Source: Bacillus_I endophytica_A (GTDB lineage: Bacteria > Bacillota > Bacilli > Bacillales > Bacillaceae_H). Taken from it: DNA of 64,000 nt. The stretch covers positions 1 through 64,000 of the forward strand of contig NZ_JALAMS010000024.1 of NCBI RefSeq assembly GCF_026790145.1, written 5' to 3'. A program made the position numbers and the translations under genes. The notes beneath the pieces were generated by a model, which saw nothing but the letters and a program-made list of their open reading frames with translations, was not told where the DNA came from and ran no database searches. Numbering within the stretch: position 1 is the first letter of the stretch; each line of letters begins with the position of its first letter. Below are positions 27,285 through 36,333 of the stretch, piece after piece.

Positions 27285-27335
27285 AGAAAAAAGAGGCTTT
27301 CCAAAAGTTCAAGGAACTTATAGATAACCTCTCAA
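27285..27335 (-). terminator. phn operon terminator
   Basis: On the minus strand AGAGGTTA, TAAGTTC, GAACTTTTGG and AAAGCCTCT form a long interrupted stem followed by TTTTTT. It lies about 110 bases after phnX. Its 41-nt body is 88 percent identical to the 3' end of the island integrase gene (51874-51914). Confidence 0.7.
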
Positions 27336-27445
27336 TCTACATTCTCTTATTGCTGCTCTCTTTTATCACCTATCAATATTAAAAACGAAATATCTCAAAT
27401 TCTAAGAATCATAGGGCTCAAATTATCTACCAAGCTCTTTCTTTT

Positions 27446-28264
27446 TTATCTATGCTCTATTACCAATTGATCTTTAGATAATATTCCATTAATCTTATCA
27501 ATTAATAATGGAAGGTCTTTTATCGTTTCTATCGTAAAATCGGCTCCGTTATCAAGAAATGATTGTCTTGTTTGGTTAATAGCTATCTCTTTATCATCAG
27601 GAGACAAAGCATTAAATTCATTTTGAGATAACCCCATTTCTGAGCTACCAACAATTACACCAACTGCCCATACTCCTGCCTGGATTCCTTCTTTTATATC
27701 TGAAATTGTATCTCCAACTTTTATTACATGACGAACGGATGAAATTTTTAATTTTTCCATGTTTCTAAAAATCATATATGGATAAGGTCTTCCATAGGAG
27801 TTTGTTTCATCAGCTGTAATATAAAAGTCAGGTTCATATCCTTTTTTTAAGGCATTAGGTACAACTACATCCATCATTTTGTTTGTATATCCAGTAGTTG
27901 AACCCAACTTTAGCCCTTTTTCTCTTAGCACATTTACGACATTCACTACTTCTGGAATTGGATCTGTATATTGGGATAAGGATTGAAGTAATGCAGGCTC
28001 AAACTCCTCATATAAATTCTCTACATCCATTTCATTAAAAGCTCTTCCATAAAGCTCTTCCCAAAGCTTAGAGATTCTCGGCATGGACAGCATAGTCCGT
28101 ATATGATCAATCTTCAGCATTCCCATTGGCTTACGCGCTTCAGCTATTGTAACATCGATTCCAGCTTGCTTGAAAATATCTACAAATACATTTACTGGTG
28201 CAAAGCATCCAAAATCTACAGTCGTTCCTGCCCAATCAAAAATAACACCTTCTATTTTACTCAT
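27446..28264 (-). CDS. phnX: Phosphonoacetaldehyde hydrolase (phosphonatase)
   Basis: This 272-residue HAD-superfamily enzyme splits phosphonoacetaldehyde into acetaldehyde and phosphate. The nucleophile aspartate lies in VIFDWAGTTVDFG, the Schiff-base lysine in GMLKIDHIRTM, and the magnesium site in KVGDTISDIKEG. The start overlaps the stop of phnW by one base. With phnW it forms the classic two-step 2-aminoethylphosphonate pathway, and uptake genes lie upstream in the same operon. Confidence 0.95.
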   Translation of the reverse strand: MSKIEGVIFDWAGTTVDFGCFAPVNVFVDIFKQAGIDVTIAEARKPMGMLKIDHIRTMLSMPRISKLWEELYGRAFNEMDVENLYEEFEPALLQSLSQYTDPIPEVVNVVNVLREKGLKLGSTTGYTNKMMDVVVPNALKKGYEPDFYITADETNSYGRPYPYMIFRNMEKLKISSVRHVIKVGDTISDIKEGIQAGVWAVGVIVGSSEMGLSQNEFNALSPDDKEIAINQTRQSFLDNGADFTIETIKDLPLLIDKINGILSKDQLVIEHR

Positions 28265-29355
28265 TACGCCTTCACTCCCATGAATTCATTTATAATATTA
28301 CATAGCTTATTTATATCCTCCTCATAAACTTCACCAATGTTACCAATTCTAAATGTATCTATGTCTGTTAACTTGCCCGGGTAAATGACAAATCCTCTTT
28401 CCTTCATGTATCTATAAAAAGGTTCAAAACTAAAGTGTTCGTTTGGATATAAGAATGAGGTAATAATAGGAGACTGCTTTTCTTCCCCAATGTACGATTC
28501 AAATCCCATCTCCTTCATTCTTTTACAAAGAAGCTTATTATTGTTGACATATCGATTATAACGTGCAGAAATGCCACCTTCTTCCCTGAGCTCATCTATG
28601 GCCTTAGAGAAGGCTGCCACAACATGAGTAGGGGAAGTAAATCTCCATTTTCCATCCTTATTCATTTCTCTCCATTGATCATATAAATCTAGCGATAAAC
28701 TCCTAGAATTCCCCTCACAAACTTCTAAACTCTCAATCTTAGCTATCACAAATCCAAACCCTGGAACTCCTTGAATACATTTATTTGCACTACTGATCAA
28801 AAAGTCAATGCCTAATGCAGGAACATTAATATCCATACCTCCAAAGCTACTCATAGCATCAATAATAAGCTTTTTATTAAAATCTTTTGCCACACGTGAA
28901 ATCATCTCAATTGGATTTAAAATGCCAGTTGTTGTTTCACAATGAACCATGACAATATGAGTGAAGCTCTTATCTTCTTCCAGTAGGTTTCTAATTTTCT
29001 GCTCATCTGGATGTTCATTATATTTCGTTGCCAATTCCACAAAATTCAGCCCTAGGTATGTTGCCATTTTGACAATACGCTCCCCATACGCTCCATTCGT
29101 AATGATTAGTACCTTGTCCTGTTTCGTTAATGCCGTTGTCATAACGGATTCTACTGTGAAAGAGCCGCTCCCTTGCATTAATACAACCGTATAGTGTTCA
29201 CTTGTTGCATGAGCTAACTCCAAAAGTTCTCTTCTAATTTTTTGAGTGATAATCTTGTAATCATCATCCCAAGTACAACGATCAAAAAGCATCTCTTTTT
29301 TCACGTTTTCTGTTGTTGTCAACGGTCCCGGAGTTAAAAGTTTATATTGTTTCAT
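28264..29355 (-). CDS. phnW: 2-aminoethylphosphonate-pyruvate transaminase
   Basis: This 363-residue PLP enzyme of the class V aminotransferase family transfers the amino group of 2-aminoethylphosphonate to pyruvate, giving phosphonoacetaldehyde and alanine. The N-terminus LLTPGPLTTTENVK, the substrate loop MQGSGSFTVESV, the aspartate of IIDAMSSFGG and the PLP lysine of SSANKCIQGVPGFG are all as in PhnW. ATG 29355 is preceded by AAAGGGGACG. It is coupled to phnX. Confidence 0.95.
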   Translation of the reverse strand: MKQYKLLTPGPLTTTENVKKEMLFDRCTWDDDYKIITQKIRRELLELAHATSEHYTVVLMQGSGSFTVESVMTTALTKQDKVLIITNGAYGERIVKMATYLGLNFVELATKYNEHPDEQKIRNLLEEDKSFTHIVMVHCETTTGILNPIEMISRVAKDFNKKLIIDAMSSFGGMDINVPALGIDFLISSANKCIQGVPGFGFVIAKIESLEVCEGNSRSLSLDLYDQWREMNKDGKWRFTSPTHVVAAFSKAIDELREEGGISARYNRYVNNNKLLCKRMKEMGFESYIGEEKQSPIITSFLYPNEHFSFEPFYRYMKERGFVIYPGKLTDIDTFRIGNIGEVYEEDINKLCNIINEFMGVKA

Positions 29356-29370
29356 AATACTCGTCCCCTT

Positions 29371-30357
29371 TTATTTTGCAGAATTAAAAAATGCTTGATG
29401 TTTTTCGAGAAGCTCAACTGTCAATGGTTCTTTAAACACTTTATTATTAGCAGCTTTATTTTCTTCATCTACGGTCTCTCCTTCATACAAAGGAACAGGG
29501 TAATAGTTAATAAGTTCAGCTCTTGCATCTTCTACAATAACCTTTGCCATATCCATTGCTAGTTCTGTCTTCTTATCTTTTTTATTGATTACTGCTAATG
29601 ATTCTGTATTAGAGAAATTCCCTTCAACAGGGTCAATAAAGTCTATAGGTGCTCCTGACTGCTTCACTTCCACCGCCTGATGACGAAGACCAAATCCTAC
29701 AGCAACTTCTCCAGCTTGTACCTTTTTAATTGAACCTGAACCAGAGCTTTCTAAATGGGGCCCTGCATTCTTTATAATTCCTGCCATTACTTTCTTTCCT
29801 TCTTCTTCCCCATATTCACTGATAATGGCTTGGATTAACATCCATCCTGTAGAGGAATCCATAATATTAGGAATAGAAACCAATCCCTTATATTCCGGAC
29901 TTGCTAAATCCTTAATAGACTTTGGTATATCTACCCCTTTTTGTTTCATCATTTCTGTATTAAAAAATACAGCACCTGTATTAGCTAAGATGGGAGTATA
30001 AAAAGCTGGATACTTATCAATTGTTTTCGTTTCAAACGCTAAATCTTTAAACATTGAATGCCGCTCTTCGGCACTTTCTAGAAAATAAGAACTCATGGTG
30101 ACTAAGTCAGCCTCTATCTGCTCTCCTTCAGCCATTAGTTTTCCTCCTAATTCAGATGTACCAAGAGATTGGATGATATATTTCCCTTCATACCCAGCAT
30201 CTTTTAACGATTTCTCCATCGCTGCTATTGCTTCTTCATCTCCATTGGAGTAAATCACAACTTTGTCATCACCACTGTTTGCTGATTTTGCTCCACATCC
30301 TGCCATGATGACGACAAGTCCAATTAATATCATAAGTAGCCTTTTCTTCATCCTCAT
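29371..30357 (-). CDS. ABC transporter substrate-binding lipoprotein, probably 2-aminoethylphosphonate
   Basis: This 328-residue extracellular solute-binding protein of the FbpA/PhnS class has a lipoprotein signal ending IMAGCG. The binding-fold segments include VVIYSNGDEEAIAAMEKSL, YTPILANTGAVFFNTEMM, IPNIMDSSTGWMLIQAI and GEVAVGFGLRHQAVEV. ATG 30357 and ATG 30351 are both possible. Its place directly upstream of phnW points to 2-aminoethylphosphonate as ligand. That is inferred from context. Confidence 0.85.
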   Translation of the reverse strand: MRMKKRLLMILIGLVVIMAGCGAKSANSGDDKVVIYSNGDEEAIAAMEKSLKDAGYEGKYIIQSLGTSELGGKLMAEGEQIEADLVTMSSYFLESAEERHSMFKDLAFETKTIDKYPAFYTPILANTGAVFFNTEMMKQKGVDIPKSIKDLASPEYKGLVSIPNIMDSSTGWMLIQAIISEYGEEEGKKVMAGIIKNAGPHLESSGSGSIKKVQAGEVAVGFGLRHQAVEVKQSGAPIDFIDPVEGNFSNTESLAVINKKDKKTELAMDMAKVIVEDARAELINYYPVPLYEGETVDEENKAANNKVFKEPLTVELLEKHQAFFNSAK

Positions 30358-30375
30358 TTATTGTCCCTCACTTCA

Positions 30376-31995
30376 TTAAGTTTTTTGAAATTGCCTCTTC
30401 TGTATAAAATCACAAATGAGTTTAACTACAATGTTTGTACAAAATATGAGTAAAGATAGTACGAAAATCTCGTTGAACTTAGCAAAGTGCTGGAGTTCCT
30501 TAATTTCACTTGATACAAGAGAGGTTTGTGCAGATACTAGAAAAATAATCCCACTTACAGTTACCATAGAATTAATAAAATAGTAGCTGAACATCTCGGT
30601 AACAGTGGAAGCTGAGTTCGGCAGAATAACACGATAAATCGTTTTAAACCAGCTATCACCAAGCAAACCACCTGTTGTCTCCCATGTAGGATTCATTTTA
30701 GACAGAGAGTTTTTTGCCATTAAATAAGGTGTCGTAAAATAGTGAACAATATTACAGAATATTATGATAATAAAAGTTCCTTTTAGGGTACTTTCATTGA
30801 ATAATAAGAGATAAGAAAGACCAAGTACCATACCAGGTAGTGTATTTGTAACCATGGATACAAGATCAAAGGTCCCTCTTCCTTTTAAGCTTGTCCTCGT
30901 ATTTAAAATAGCTGAGCAATAGGCAATTACAATTCCTATAACCGTTGTAAAAATGGCCACAATGACGGAATTTTTATAAACCATGCTTAAACCACTCGTT
31001 GTAAATACATTAACAAAATGCTGAAATGTGAATGTTAAATTGTAAGGGAAGTTCGTTAAGAATGGTGCAATAAACATGACGAGAAAGATAGAAAACATCC
31101 CAACTACTACCCCAATAGATATGATTCCTAGAACACAATCTCGAACTCGATTTTGAATAATATCAATAGGAGTAAATTTATCATAGTGAAAATTGAAACG
31201 CTCTAAGTACTTGAGTAAAATAATAGCGAATAATGCTGGTAAAAGCATGAATACAGCAATAACTGCCCCATCACTAAAATTTGGTATCGTTCCTAACATA
31301 ACTTGATATAAGTGAGTCGCTACAACAGAATATGTTCCTCCAAGTGAAGCTGGGATTCCGTAATCTGTAAAACTTAGGATAAAGGAAAGAACAAATGCTC
31401 CTCCTAGTGTACCAAGCATTGGTCTTAAAATTGTATTGTAAAAACTTCTTATTGAACTATCCATCATTAATGTACTAACAATCATAAACTTCTTATCGAT
31501 ATACGAAAATGAGTTATTAATTAAGAGATATGCTGAAGGCAATGTGTAAATAACGTATCCTAACAGCAAACCATTAAATCCATAGATATTAAATAATGGT
31601 TCTCCTAATATTTGTGTAATAAGACCTTGATTACCAAAAGAGTACATAATGGCAAACCCATATGTAATGGTCGGCAGCAACATTGGAATTAAAATCCCTA
31701 TTTTTATTGCACTTTTTAAAGGCTTAAAGATATTAGTAAAATGAAACGCGTACGCTATTAAGAAAGCAAGAATAGTTGTAATAGCTGCGGTAATACTAGA
31801 AATCTTGATACTATTTGCAAAAGCTGCCATTAGTTCACTATTAGATAGAACGTTTACGTAATTATATATGTCAAACCCTTGACTGCCTTCGAAGGAACGT
31901 ACAACAAGTATCCCAAGCGGTAATACCAAGAACAAGAAGAAGATCATCAAGATTATCCCATATATCACTCTCATTTCTGTACGTACATTAAGCAT
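30376..31995 (-). CDS. ABC transporter permease, two fused permease domains (phosphonate uptake)
   Basis: This protein of about 539 residues has twelve helices and carries two complete inner-membrane permease domains in tandem. The first includes the loop around SSIRSFYNTILRPMLGTLGG and the second MNPTWETTGGLLGDSWFKTI with VILPNSAS, the two coupling loops that meet the ATPase. In other 2-aminoethylphosphonate systems this can be two genes; here it is one. Start candidates are TTG 32007, GTG 32004 and ATG 31995. The last is used, and it overlaps the ATPase gene end. Confidence 0.85.
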   Translation of the reverse strand: MLNVRTEMRVIYGIILMIFFLFLVLPLGILVVRSFEGSQGFDIYNYVNVLSNSELMAAFANSIKISSITAAITTILAFLIAYAFHFTNIFKPLKSAIKIGILIPMLLPTITYGFAIMYSFGNQGLITQILGEPLFNIYGFNGLLLGYVIYTLPSAYLLINNSFSYIDKKFMIVSTLMMDSSIRSFYNTILRPMLGTLGGAFVLSFILSFTDYGIPASLGGTYSVVATHLYQVMLGTIPNFSDGAVIAVFMLLPALFAIILLKYLERFNFHYDKFTPIDIIQNRVRDCVLGIISIGVVVGMFSIFLVMFIAPFLTNFPYNLTFTFQHFVNVFTTSGLSMVYKNSVIVAIFTTVIGIVIAYCSAILNTRTSLKGRGTFDLVSMVTNTLPGMVLGLSYLLLFNESTLKGTFIIIIFCNIVHYFTTPYLMAKNSLSKMNPTWETTGGLLGDSWFKTIYRVILPNSASTVTEMFSYYFINSMVTVSGIIFLVSAQTSLVSSEIKELQHFAKFNEIFVLSLLIFCTNIVVKLICDFIQKRQFQKT

Positions 31996-32740
31996 ATTGC
32001 TCACCAAATAAATGAAAGATATTTTGTCTTTTAATCTGTAATTGTTTTAATATAAATCCTTTCACAAATTCATTCTTTGGTTGGTGAATAATTTCATGGG
32101 GTGTCCCAAATTGAGAGATATTCCCTTGATTAATAATAAGAATCTTATCAGATAAAGTTAATGCTTCTTCTGGATCGTGGGTTACAATAATAGTTGTGAG
32201 CTGAAATTCCTTTGCAATTGATTTAATTCTTTCTTTAATTGATTCTTTAATAACCCCATCAAGGGCACTTAATGGTTCATCAAGAAGAAGAAGTTTTGGC
32301 TTCATCACTAAAGTTCTAGCTAGTGCCACTCTCTGTTTTTGACCTCCAGATAATTCACTAATTTTTTTATTCAGATGAGGCTTTAGCTCAAGGAAATTGA
32401 TATACTCTTTTAATTCTTCTTCAGTCACTAACCCTCGTTTATTCTTCAGCCCATATACAATGTTCTCATAGGCATTCAAATGGGGAAAAAGGGCATAATC
32501 TTGAAATACAATATTAAATCCTCGATCTTTCATCTTTACATTCGTCAAATCTTCATTGTCAAAAATGATTTTCCCTTTATCCATTTTTGTGAGACCTAAA
32601 ATAATATTTAATAGCGTTGTTTTCCCGCTTCCACTTTGTCCAAGTAACGAAACAATTTCGCCTTTATTAATTTCCAAACTAATGTTATCAAGCACTACCT
32701 TATTATCATACTGTTTACTAATTTGCTCTAGCTTTAGCAA
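31988..32740 (-). CDS. ABC transporter ATP-binding protein (phosphonate uptake)
   Basis: This 250-residue ATPase has Walker A GQSGSGKTTLLN, Q-loop FQDYALFPHL, signature LSGGQKQRVALARTL, Walker B LLLLDEPLSALD and the H-loop IIVTHDPEEAL. It belongs to the PotA/FbpC/PhnT class. TTG 32740 is chosen because GGAGGTGA lies at the right distance; the longer frame would remove that site. It powers the fused permease encoded downstream. Confidence 0.9.
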   Translation of the reverse strand: MLKLEQISKQYDNKVVLDNISLEINKGEIVSLLGQSGSGKTTLLNIILGLTKMDKGKIIFDNEDLTNVKMKDRGFNIVFQDYALFPHLNAYENIVYGLKNKRGLVTEEELKEYINFLELKPHLNKKISELSGGQKQRVALARTLVMKPKLLLLDEPLSALDGVIKESIKERIKSIAKEFQLTTIIVTHDPEEALTLSDKILIINQGNISQFGTPHEIIHQPKNEFVKGFILKQLQIKRQNIFHLFGEQYA

Positions 32741-32791
32741 ACAACTCACCTCCACCTTTAAAGTTAAACGCACATATTTATAGATGCCTTA

Positions 32792-32834
32792 GGAGGTAAT
32801 TGAGCTGAAGTGCTCTCAATCCTAGTCTCCTAAT
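32792..32834 (-). other. Hairpin between the DeoR gene and the transporter genes
   Basis: TAGGAGGTAATTGAGC and GCTCTCAATCCTAGTCTCCTA form an imperfect stem around TGAAGT. There is no T run, so it may tune expression or mRNA stability between regulator and transporter rather than terminate. Confidence 0.4.
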
Positions 32835-33609
32835 CAGCTTGAATCCACTTAGAATCGTCTATTCCAAAATCCTTAACATGCGGTACATTCGTAATAATAT
32901 AGTCCACTTCACTTAGATCTTGTATTTTGTAATTAGCAATATTACCAATCTTTGAGGAATCACTTAAGATATAAGTTTGCTTAGCATTAGCCATAAAGAT
33001 ATTAGAAAGCATACATTTGTCTAAATCATAACTTGTGATACCTGCATGATGATCAAGTCCATCAATAGAAATAAAGGCTTTATCTACAAAAAGCTCATTA
33101 GCCATTCTCTCTGCTAAAGAACCAGAAGTACGAAAATGATCACCTTTTACATGCCCCCCAAGGAAAATCATTTCTCCTTTAAACGGATGTTCATCCTCTT
33201 CATATTCCATTAACTTAGCTGCGAAAGGAAAAGAGTTTGTAATAACTGTCACATCTTTCTTTCGTTTGATAGAAGAAGCCATTTGTAACGTCGTACTTCC
33301 TTCATCAATAAAAATAACTTCTCCATCTTCCACAAAAGATGCAGCTTTTAGACCAATGATGATTTTTTGATCAATATGGAGGATTCTTCTCTTAAACATA
33401 GACAACTCATTAGAATCCTCTTCAATTCTTACTGCCCCGCCGTGAACTTTTTTAATTTTTTGTTCACTTTCTAATTCTTCTAAATGACGACGAATAGTTT
33501 CTGTTGATACGTTAAAAATCTTTGCAAGACCATTTACCTTCACTTGTCCTTCATTATTCACTATCTCTATAATTCTCTTCTTTCTTTCTTCAGCTAATAA
33601 AGACATCAT
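32830..33609 (-). CDS. DeoR/GlpR-family regulator of the phosphonate operon
   Basis: This 259-residue regulator has a DeoR helix-turn-helix (RKKRIIEIVNNEGQVKVNGL, FNVSTETIRRHLEELESEQK) and a sugar-phosphate-isomerase-like sensor domain with FIDEGSTTLQMASSI, VITNSFPFAAKLM and FISIDGLDHHAGITS. DeoR proteins usually sense phosphorylated metabolites. It is first in the operon with the transporter, phnW and phnX, so it probably responds to a phosphonate pathway intermediate. Confidence 0.88.
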   Translation of the reverse strand: MMSLLAEERKKRIIEIVNNEGQVKVNGLAKIFNVSTETIRRHLEELESEQKIKKVHGGAVRIEEDSNELSMFKRRILHIDQKIIIGLKAASFVEDGEVIFIDEGSTTLQMASSIKRKKDVTVITNSFPFAAKLMEYEEDEHPFKGEMIFLGGHVKGDHFRTSGSLAERMANELFVDKAFISIDGLDHHAGITSYDLDKCMLSNIFMANAKQTYILSDSSKIGNIANYKIQDLSEVDYIITNVPHVKDFGIDDSKWIQAD

Positions 33610-33660
33610 TCATTCTCCTTTGCTTTCTACTCAAATTATAAAAAATGATTGTAAAGTGAC

Positions 33661-33681
33661 TATTAATACATTGTTAATAGT
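33661..33681. promoter_or_regulatory. Possible DeoR operator
   Basis: CTATTAA and TTAATAG are a perfect inverted repeat around seven bases, 52 bases upstream of the regulator start and near a TATAAT at 33636-33642. The rest of 33682-33860 is AT-rich without a gene. Confidence 0.35.
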
Positions 33682-33861
33682 TTGTTGATATTTTGTGGTT
33701 TTTTGTGATATTAGTTGGTTTTTATTATATAGGTTTGAGGTATTGCTTGTAAATTGAATATTTATAAATTTATTCCATCTTTTTATACTCTTGTTTAATA
33801 ACTTAAATAAAGTGAGTAATATAGGAAGACTTTTTATTAGAACAATATTAGAAAGATCAAT

Positions 33862-33907
33862 AAAAAAGCCTGTTCAAAAGTTAATTAAGCTTTTGAACAG
33901 GCTTTTA
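33862..33907. terminator. Terminator of the Imm6-like gene
   Basis: AAAAAGCCTGTTCAAAAGTTAA and TTAAGCTTTTGAACAGGCTTTT form a long perfect stem with T runs on both strands. Confidence 0.85.
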
Positions 33908-33995
33908 TTTGCTAGTAAGATGTGATTATTTCTTTCTATCTTACTACTACTAAACCTATATATACAGGGCATCGACTGCTATCAACATTTATTAC

Positions 33996-34499
33996 CTATA
34001 ACAGCTTTAATGTTAAAGAAATCGGTCTTTTAAATTTTGAGCCTGAAGAATAACTTTCTAATATATATGTTTTGATATTATTAATACTTTCAAAATTAAA
34101 TAAACCTGATTCCATTGCATTTTCTCCTAACGTTTTCAATGTATCGTCATTAATACTTTCCATTGCTTGAGGAACAATTTTTACGTTTTCATTTTGATAT
34201 GCTTGATAAATTGTATAGGAAACTCCATCTAAAACGGCATACCATGCGTGTTGTTTTAATCTATCTTCTTCATCATTGGCAAATTCAGTTATATCAATGT
34301 AATCCCCACTATCTATGTAGTTATAAAGATAATCTCCAGTTACATTTTCCCCTGCAAGCCATTTCCAACAGTCATCAAGAGCCTCTCTGCCTGTTTGATA
34401 TCCAGGCTCCTTGGATTTTATTATGTAAAACAGTTTTTCAGCAATTATTAAACCTGTAGCAACTTTAGACTCTGCAGTGAGATCGTGTATAAAGTTCAT
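33996..34499 (-). CDS. Putative immunity protein (Imm6-like)
   Basis: This 167-residue, probably all-helical, acidic cytoplasmic protein has no signal peptide. The pattern near the N-terminus (SKVATGLIIAEKLFYIIK, then GREALDDCWKWLAGENVTGD with YLYNYID) recalls Imm6-family immunity proteins of polymorphic toxin systems. The start has AAGGGGGATT upstream. No toxin gene is adjacent, so it would be an orphan immunity gene. The family call is from memory of the motif pattern and is only moderately secure. Confidence 0.55.
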   Translation of the reverse strand: MNFIHDLTAESKVATGLIIAEKLFYIIKSKEPGYQTGREALDDCWKWLAGENVTGDYLYNYIDSGDYIDITEFANDEEDRLKQHAWYAVLDGVSYTIYQAYQNENVKIVPQAMESINDDTLKTLGENAMESGLFNFESINNIKTYILESYSSGSKFKRPISLTLKLL

Positions 34500-34530
34500 G
34501 AGTAATCCCCCTTATTACTCTCAATTTATC

Positions 34531-34585
34531 ACAATAAAAAAGCTGCTCAAAAGGTTAATTCTCCTTAGAGCAACTTTTTTATATC
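34531..34585 (-). terminator. Terminator of the proline-rich protein gene
   Basis: AAAAGTTGCTC and GAGCAGCTTTT form a stem around a long loop, with T runs at both ends. Confidence 0.7.
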
Positions 34586-34645
34586 AACATCTTTCTTCTG
34601 TTATCATTAACAAACCTTTATCAAATCATAGTAGACCATATCTGT

Positions 34646-35068
34646 TTAAAAGCAAGTAAACGATTGAATTTGACGCAGGTCAATTCCGAAATAAACCCAT
34701 CCAAATCCAGTCCAGCGATATCCTGCAACAGAAGTTCGACCAACAAATATTGGGTAGAACCAGAACTGTTCAGCTCCTCTTAACCATACATACGTATAGT
34801 TGAATAAACATCTTGCAATCCCACCTGGATCAACCGCAAATGTTTCTACTTGTTGTTGAGGAACAAAAGTTGGTGGTGGAGCAGTTGGTGGGCCGGAAGT
34901 TGGGCCTTGGCTAGGAGGTCCAGGTGGTCCCAGTGGCGGGGATGTAGGTGGTGGAGAAGGAAAAAACCCACTGAATTGTCTTGCATCAAAGCCTGTGTGG
35001 TCTAAATGAGAAGGTATTTGTTGATGATTTAAATAGCCATAATCAACGTTTTTATGATAAGGATACAT
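34646..35068 (-). CDS. Proline-rich protein with hydrophobic C-terminal domain
   Basis: I do not recognise this 140-residue protein as a named family. It starts MYPYHKNVDYGYLNHQQIPS, has a proline-rich linker of about 45 residues (PSPPPTSPPLGPPGPPS and similar), and ends in an aromatic domain with ARCLFNYTYVWLRGAEQFWF and GIDLRQIQSFTCF. There is no classical signal peptide. ATG 35068 is chosen because AAAGGAG lies upstream. Tyr/Pro-rich Bacillus proteins of this kind are often spore-surface proteins, but that is a guess. Confidence 0.7.
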   Translation of the reverse strand: MYPYHKNVDYGYLNHQQIPSHLDHTGFDARQFSGFFPSPPPTSPPLGPPGPPSQGPTSGPPTAPPPTFVPQQQVETFAVDPGGIARCLFNYTYVWLRGAEQFWFYPIFVGRTSVAGYRWTGFGWVYFGIDLRQIQSFTCF

Positions 35069-35319
35069 AATATTAAACTCCTTTATTTTCAAATCTTATT
35101 GCATCATATTCTTTAGTTGTTTGCCTATCAACTTGTTCGCTAAGAAATGGGCCTTTACCTACATATCATAATTATTGTTGCAAATTTTGTGGATTAAATA
35201 GCCTTTTTAGCGGTTTATCCATCCCCACCATTTTCTTTATAAGTGTCATGTAGGCATAAGTTTGCATATGGTACATCAGAAAATAACCGGTTCATTCGTG
35301 TAGTAATGGAGGAATAGAG

Positions 35320-35811
35320 ATGACAAATTTTTATTTTTTTAATGGAGTCATTAAGATGATTACAGATTTGAATGTAGGAGAGAATGAGGGCAATGCAGGG
35401 TGTTACAAGTTAATTTCCGTAGAAAATGAATTAGGAGCAGTCGTAAATTTTGTAGCAGGACCTTCAACTTACTTTGTAGATCATGTTGCAGTATCAGTAG
35501 GAGATTATATAACGGGATATTATGACGGAGATGCCCCTGTTCCTCTTATTTATCCCCCACAATACCAGGCACTCGTTATTGTAAAAGAGAGTACAAGTCG
35601 AAATGTGAAAGTAGATTACTTTAATAGCCAGTTAGTGAGTAGTGATGGACAATTACAAATAAATATAGCACCCTATACTCAAATACTATTAACAAACGGA
35701 CAATTTTTTTCAAGAATACCTGTAAACCGAGATCTAATTGTTATTTACGGAGCTTCAACTAAAAGCATTCCAGCTCAAACAACTCCCTATAGAATAATTG
35801 TTTTATGTTAG
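35320..35811 (+). CDS. Conserved-looking protein of unknown function
   Basis: This 163-residue protein is rich in predicted beta strands and ends in Cys (RIIVLC). Segments include NAGCYKLISVENELGAVVNF, GPSTYFVDHVAVSVGDYITG, PLIYPPQYQALVIVKES and NAPYTQILL-like repeats of hydrophobic and polar residues. There is no signal peptide or membrane helix. ATG 35320 follows GGAGGAATAGAG; the internal ATG at codon 13 is an alternative. Upstream, CATATGGTA (35266-35274) would fit the -10 of a sigma-K promoter, which hints at sporulation expression only weakly. Confidence 0.7.
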   Translation: MTNFYFFNGVIKMITDLNVGENEGNAGCYKLISVENELGAVVNFVAGPSTYFVDHVAVSVGDYITGYYDGDAPVPLIYPPQYQALVIVKESTSRNVKVDYFNSQLVSSDGQLQINIAPYTQILLTNGQFFSRIPVNRDLIVIYGASTKSIPAQTTPYRIIVLC

Positions 35812-35824
35812 AAACCATCCTAAA

Positions 35825-35872
35825 AAAGAAAAGGCCTCCCACCAGTTTTGTAAACTGATGAGAGACCTTCTC
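35825..35872 (-). terminator. Original groEL terminator, displaced by the island
   Basis: On the minus strand AAGGTCTCTCATCAGTT and AACTGGTGGGAGGCCTT form a 17-bp stem (four G-T pairs) with loop TACA, followed by a T-rich run. It lies about 50 bases beyond the left copy of the groEL-end repeat, so before integration it stood about 100 bases after the groEL stop. Confidence 0.8.
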
Positions 35873-35918
35873 TCACAGAGATAGCTTTTATAAGCTGTTC
35901 CTGTTAAGGAGTAGAGAG

Positions 35919-35942
35919 CATGAATTACATCATGCCGCCCAT
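35919..35942. repeat. Left attachment site (attL), 24-bp direct repeat
   Basis: This 24-bp sequence (starting CATGAATTACATCATG) is identical to 52019-52042. On the minus strand it encodes the last codons of GroEL (GGC GGC ATG ATG TAA). Flanking bases differ on both sides from the right copy, so the core is exactly 24 bp. Confidence 0.92.
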
Positions 35943-36333
35943 AAGTCCACCGCTTTGTAACATGTTTAATGAAAGTTAACGTAAGTTGATTAATCCGAGC
36001 AATCAAACGTTTTCTTAAGATTGGTAATGTAATTTCTTTAACGATAATTAATGGTTTAACACAGGGCTATGTTACCCTTTTGTTACTCCATTTTTAGTCA
36101 ATGGTACATTTTATTTATAGACTTTTATTCTGTACAGTATTATTTTGTTACTTGTAAGAACTTAAACTAGTAACTCAGTTACATTATCTAAATCTTTTAG
36201 GACCATATATCTTACGTTCTTTCATTTACTTTTATAATAAGAAAGAACAGGAAATTAAACATTGTTATAGACGCTATAGTCAAAGCTTTTTATAAAATCA
36301 AAAAATATAATAACCGTTCCATATGTTTAGTGG
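35943..36333. other. Left end of the island, no gene
   Basis: This AT-rich end region contains the left copy of the 18-bp arm-type repeat. Reading from the core outwards on the minus strand, the element encodes a short in-frame GroEL-tail mimic (MLQSGGLMGGMM, then stop at 35922-35924). No ribosomal binding site supports it as a gene. Confidence 0.6.
36069..36086 (+). repeat. Arm-type repeat, left copy
   Basis: ATGTTACCCTTTTGTTAC also occurs at 51938-51955 in the same orientation. One copy near each island end is what arm-binding sites of a lambda-type integrase look like. Confidence 0.6.

Noticed and set aside
35803..36006. 67-codon minus-strand frame over the left island end
   Set aside because: It spans the groEL terminator and the attachment site, has no ribosome-binding site and no recognisable product.
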